NCBI GenBank assembly: GCA_051954695.1
Contig: JBQCHL010000028.1
Location: 62,001 to 126,000, forward strand
Source: Terrimonas_A sp051954695
GTDB taxonomy: Bacteria > Bacteroidota > Bacteroidia > Chitinophagales > Chitinophagaceae
Reading direction: 5' to 3'
DNA length: 64,000 nucleotides
Part shown: positions 60,582 through 64,000 of the stretch, in pieces
Numbering within the stretch: position 1 is the first letter of the stretch
How the letters are laid out: each line of letters begins with the position of its first letter
The notes under the pieces: model-generated
What the model was told of the DNA's origin: nothing
Database searches by the model: none
Seen by the model: only the letters and a program-made list of their open reading frames with translations
Program-made: the position numbers and the translations under genes

Positions 60582-61916
60582 ATGACTATGCATTATATAT
60601 TACTATTCCTGATAAAACTGTCTGTATGCTTCGCCGTAGTATGGTTGTTCTATCGGCTGGTATTGCGTAAGCTCACCTTTTACAAGTGGAACAGGATATA
60701 TTTCCTGGCCTGCACTACATTGGGATTTGTTGCCGCCTGCACAGATATTGAGCCGGCTCTCCGGCAAACCAATCTATCGACCATAGCCTGGTTAGAATGG
60801 TTACCCACTGCACAAACAGCAGGTATTATTGCTCCCATACAAAACACAACTCACGCTGCTACTACCAGCTGGACTATCCAGGAATGGATCACTGCTGTAA
60901 TATTATTTGGAATGATATTTTTGCTGCTCCGATTGACAGTATTGCTTTTTTCTGTACGAAAAATGATAAAGCAGGCTACCGCTTTTTCTGAAAAAGGAGT
61001 GCGCATTTACCAGGTCGATGCTAATATTATCCCCTTTTCGTTTGGCAATGCCATTTTTTTGAATCGCGATCTGCATAGTGAAAGTGAATTGCAAAAGATC
61101 ATATGCCACGAATCCGTACATATACAACAAAAGCACAGCATCGATATATTATGGTCAGAAGTTTTGTGCATCATCAACTGGTACAACCCCTTTGTCTGGC
61201 TTATCAAAAAATCTGTTCGCCAGAACCTGGAGTTTATTGCTGACGATCATGTGCTGCAAACCGGCATCGACCCGGAGCAATACCAGTATTCGCTCCTCAA
61301 AGTGGCTGGCAATACCCAGTTCAGCATTACCAACAACTTCAATTTTGCTTCGCTCCGGATGCGTATCGTAATGATGAATAAGAACAAAACATCCGGCATG
61401 CACAGACTGAAATTTATCGTCTTGCTACCACTGGCCGTCATTCTGTTGCTGGCTTTCCGGAAAAACGGATCAGTTCCTGTTATCGACTGGGAAGAGGAAG
61501 AGATCTCCTTTACCCAGCCAGCAGAGGAGGCTGATCTTCTGCCTGCGCCAAATAACGCAATAGCCCCGGTGAAAATAAAAAAAACAGTTACGACCTCTTC
61601 AACTGCGACTCCGCCAGGCCACAGAAGCGGATTTACCGGGCTGGAGGGTATCATTTATGACAGCGGAAAACCAGGCGAGGAACCAACTCCCCGGTTTGCG
61701 ATCATCAATGGCCAGTATTATTATTATACGCAGCACGCCGGCGAGGTAATTTACTATAACCGTCACGGACAACCAATGGATCACACTGGCAAACTGCTTT
61801 CCAACACGCAAACCAATGCATCCGAAGTGTTGCCCAACCAATATATCATCAGGGTATTCAAAGACGGAGAAATCATCAGTTCATTTAATAACGACAAAGC
61901 AGGAACTGATCACTAG
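60582..61916 (+). CDS. BlaR1-like M56 membrane metallopeptidase
   Basis: 444 residues. About four membrane helices in the N-terminal 300 residues, with the zinc protease motif ICHESVHIQQKH (His176, Glu177, His180). After the last helix (about 295-312, FIVLLPLAVILLLAFRKNG) comes a periplasmic Pro/Thr-rich tail (about 315-444) instead of the penicillin-binding sensor of classical BlaR1. So it probably responds to another signal. Known for the family: activated by ligand, it inactivates the BlaI repressor. Confidence 0.9.
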   Translation: MTMHYILLFLIKLSVCFAVVWLFYRLVLRKLTFYKWNRIYFLACTTLGFVAACTDIEPALRQTNLSTIAWLEWLPTAQTAGIIAPIQNTTHAATTSWTIQEWITAVILFGMIFLLLRLTVLLFSVRKMIKQATAFSEKGVRIYQVDANIIPFSFGNAIFLNRDLHSESELQKIICHESVHIQQKHSIDILWSEVLCIINWYNPFVWLIKKSVRQNLEFIADDHVLQTGIDPEQYQYSLLKVAGNTQFSITNNFNFASLRMRIVMMNKNKTSGMHRLKFIVLLPLAVILLLAFRKNGSVPVIDWEEEEISFTQPAEEADLLPAPNNAIAPVKIKKTVTTSSTATPPGHRSGFTGLEGIIYDSGKPGEEPTPRFAIINGQYYYYTQHAGEVIYYNRHGQPMDHTGKLLSNTQTNASEVLPNQYIIRVFKDGEIISSFNNDKAGTDH

Positions 61917-61950
61917 ACAGTACAACTCTTAACATATAAATTATATAGCC

Positions 61951-63123
61951 ATGAAGTTTATCAACATTCTTCTAGTCACCCTTTTGTCTTGTACCAACGG
62001 TTTTGCCCAGAGCCTGACCACGATCGAGCAGGATTATCAACAGGCATTAAGACTCGCCGCCAAAGACAATAAACTATTACTGATCGATTTTTATACCAGT
62101 TGGTGTGTTCCCTGCAAAAAGCTGGATAAGCTGGTCTTCCAGAACGACTCCATCAAACAGATCCTGGGAAAGAATTATGTACTGCTGCGTTACAACGCAG
62201 AAGATGATACGGTATTCAATTTATCCAAAAAGCACCACATTTTCATTTATCCCTCTGCCGTGGTACTCAACAAAAACGGGTATGTTGTAAACCGCAACTA
62301 TGGGTTTTCGGGCGAAGATTTTGCGACACTCAGCACCAGCGTATTAACCTTTACCAGCCAGAGCCGGGAACTAAATGACCAAAATATTTTCCTGAAAGGA
62401 TATACTAATACCATCGATATCTCCGGGTATCCGAAGTTTTATATTGATTATATAAACCGTATCAACACCAAACCCGATCCGGCAGTGATACGAAAATACT
62501 TTTCTGAAAACCGAAACATATTTTCAGAAGAATATTTCTCCACCCTGATATATATTGGAGCCGATGAAGTACCGCCGAGTGTTGCGGACAGTATACTAAA
62601 AAATAAAAAAAGGTATACGGAACTCTATGGCGAAAAAGAAGTAGAATCGCTACTGTACGTGATCGTCCGCAGCAAGTTTGACAAAGCCATCGCCGAAAAA
62701 AATCAGCTGCTATTTGACGATGCCGTACTGTATGTGGTAAAAACCTTGCACGAGGGTTATGCCGCCACTATCCAATCTTTTAAAACTGAATTCATGCTCG
62801 CCCAAAACAAGTGGGCCGAAGTATTTCGGATAAATGAGGAACTGAAAGACAAAGGTGGTTTCAGCGACGAATCGGTCAACTACTTCTGCTGGACGGTTTA
62901 CAAAAAATGTGAAGATCAACAGGTAATCAAACAATGCTTACAATGGATGAAAGAGCTCACGGACCGAAAACCCGAGTATGCTTATTTGGATACCTATGCT
63001 TTTCTTTTGTACAAGTCGGGCAACAAGGAACAAGCAAAAGTGATCGCCAAACGGGCACTTGACGCTGCCAAGAAAGAAAAAGAAAACACCAAGGCTTTGG
63101 AAAAACTGCTGGAAAAGCTTTAA
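61951..63123 (+). CDS. Secreted thioredoxin-fold protein
   Basis: 390 residues. Signal peptide MKFINILLVTLLSCTNGFAQ, then a thioredoxin domain with the redox site WCVPCKK (Trp51, Cys52, Cys55) and cis-Pro in FIYPSAVVLN. The C-terminal ~230 residues are helical (TPR-like, ALDAAKKEKENTKALEKLLE) and probably bind a client. Periplasmic disulfide reductase or isomerase role is likely. Lies 34 bases after the BlaR1-like gene. Confidence 0.88.
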   Translation: MKFINILLVTLLSCTNGFAQSLTTIEQDYQQALRLAAKDNKLLLIDFYTSWCVPCKKLDKLVFQNDSIKQILGKNYVLLRYNAEDDTVFNLSKKHHIFIYPSAVVLNKNGYVVNRNYGFSGEDFATLSTSVLTFTSQSRELNDQNIFLKGYTNTIDISGYPKFYIDYINRINTKPDPAVIRKYFSENRNIFSEEYFSTLIYIGADEVPPSVADSILKNKKRYTELYGEKEVESLLYVIVRSKFDKAIAEKNQLLFDDAVLYVVKTLHEGYAATIQSFKTEFMLAQNKWAEVFRINEELKDKGGFSDESVNYFCWTVYKKCEDQQVIKQCLQWMKELTDRKPEYAYLDTYAFLLYKSGNKEQAKVIAKRALDAAKKEKENTKALEKLLEKL

Positions 63124-63200
63124 TGTAAACAATATTTGATTGATTTTGAAAAGCTAAACTTGTGCATATCTCATTTACCAGAATGGAGCCAGGCTGTAAA

Positions 63201-63665
63201 TTAATAAATCACTCCCCCGGTAGTCTCAAAAACGCTGCGTATCCGCGGCTCCTGAAAACTTTCGAATATCGGCGACCATATACTCCTTCCGTTTGTTTTT
63301 TTCAAATTTATGCCCCAGTAATTGGGGGCAGATATCCCGGACTTACCGGGGGCAATGTTGGGGAAAATCTCTTTGGTCCAAAATGGAGCTTTGGCATTTG
63401 GTGCACTGCGATAGAGCCCGTCTTTAGCCATTAAAAACAGCCCTTTGTCATTTGCAAAAAAGCTATTTCCCCGTATACCATCTTCCTGCAAATTTTCTGG
63501 CAGCCCTTTGCTGATGTCCAGCCAGGTTTGTCCGCCATCTGTAGATTTAAAAACGATCTTTGCAGTTCCAGCCTTTTCTGTTTGTGAGTCTGGATGGCTA
63601 TCCCGGAGAAGAGAAGATGAGGAAACCGTGAAAAGGAGCAAAAAAGCAGGGATATAAAAATTCAT
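63201..63665 (-). pseudogene. Truncated BNR/YCF48-like (sialidase-type propeller) secreted protein
   Basis: 154 residues: signal-like MNFYIPAFLLLFTVSSSSLL, then propeller-blade sequence VFKSTDGGQTWLDISKGLPE and FETTGGVIY, after which a stop occurs where such blades normally continue (…GGxIF-G-). A full protein would have several hundred residues and more Asp-box/BNR blades, so this looks like the 5' remnant of a larger gene. Convergent with the thioredoxin gene. Confidence 0.6.
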
Positions 63666-63794
63666 GGCTATAAATTATATGGGTGAAACAATAAAATAAA
63701 GATATTGGGCGTCAACTCCCAGTAAAATTTTTAGCAGTAAAAAGATGTAAAGGATACGTAAAACGTTTGTAAAACAACCTGAAACCGAGTGTTA

Positions 63795-64000
63795 ATGAAC
63801 TATTTTGCACGCATGAAACCTTTTACGTTGTTTGGTTCTTCAATCATGATTGTTATTTTGATTGGTGCTGTTGCATTTATCAGTAAAAAGAATGAAATCC
63901 CGGAGAAGCATATAGAAGTTGTATTACGTGATGTAGGGCACCAGCTTTTGCTGGCAACTAAAGATTCTATATCCCGGGTGCTGCCGGTGAAGACGATAAA
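63795..64000 (+). CDS. Start of a membrane-anchored protein, cut by the window edge
   Basis: Open frame from ATG 63795 (or ATG 63813, MKPFTLFGSSIMIVILIGAV) to the edge, ~68 codons visible: one N-terminal membrane helix and the start of a periplasmic domain (EVVLRDVGHQLLLATKDSIS). A TATTTTGC, similar to a -7 element, lies at 63801-63808, just ahead of the second ATG. Function not determined. Confidence 0.6.
   Translation, partial: MNYFARMKPFTLFGSSIMIVILIGAVAFISKKNEIPEKHIEVVLRDVGHQLLLATKDSISRVLPVKTI

Noticed and set aside
1..64000. CRISPR array or cas genes
   Set aside because: No regularly spaced direct repeats and no Cas-like protein; the repeats seen are isolated palindromes.

Overview
The window is chromosomal DNA from a Bacteroidota bacterium, most likely Chitinophagaceae (Chitinophaga/Niastella-like). 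The evidence is a SusC/SusD/SusE gene set, lipoproteins with an SSC-type lipobox, a GldM-like protein, a methionine synthase split into two genes, the tiny ribosomal protein bTHX, and repeated promoter -7 elements of the Bacteroidota form TAnnTTTG with no Shine-Dalgarno-like spacing rule.

Layout. 1-5,363: the 3' end of a polysaccharide-utilisation style operon (TonB-dependent SusC, SusD, two SusE/SusF-like surface lipoproteins) closed by a strong hairpin. 5,393-13,373: an HD hydrolase, an S1-like RNA-binding protein, a translation cluster (rplM, rpsI, rpsB, tsf), a DHDPS-family aldolase, pyrH and a DUF3298-like secreted protein. 13,500-26,475: coiled-coil membrane protein, pdxH, bTHX, HU, DUF4286, exonuclease III, LOG protein, EamA half-transporter, SemiSWEET, HAD, RDD, AsmA-like protein, a LytTR/LytS-type two-component pair and a DUF5694-like secreted protein. 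26,647-41,581: split metH, recR, an Ig-like lipoprotein, a UvrD-like helicase-nuclease, a WYL regulator, a GH20 hexosaminidase and a MacB/FtsX-like permease. 41,697-44,553: TPR protein, VOC protein and two DinB paralogues. 60,217-64,000: BlaI/BlaR1-like pair with its operators, a secreted thioredoxin, a broken BNR-type protein and a partial ORF at the edge.

The accessory part is a genomic island of about 15.1 kb inserted at a tRNA-Arg(CCT) gene. The last 20 bases of the tRNA plus 5 following bases are repeated exactly at 59,940-59,964. No integrase is recognisable between the repeats. The tRNA-proximal half is visibly AT-rich and defence-like. It has a tight operon of a basic-tailed winged-helix-like protein, a ParA/MinD-type ATPase and a RelA/SpoT-type nucleotidyltransferase. 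It also has two more relatives of the first protein (one broken by a stop codon), a HEPN/Abi-like gene, a decayed ORF and a HEAT-repeat protein. The distal half carries secreted, lipoprotein and membrane proteins of unknown role, including a GldM-like lipoprotein and a frameshifted lipoprotein. The ParA-RelA/SpoT operon is the best candidate for an undescribed system; that role is inference.

A second theme is the intergenic DNA of the core regions. At least nine gaps hold long inverted repeats (14-36 bp arms) built from a few recurring words (GTTGGCCG, CACAAAGA, CGCGAAT, TTTAAAC). Several genes also have a -7 promoter element only 4-8 bases before the start codon, which predicts leaderless or nearly leaderless transcripts.
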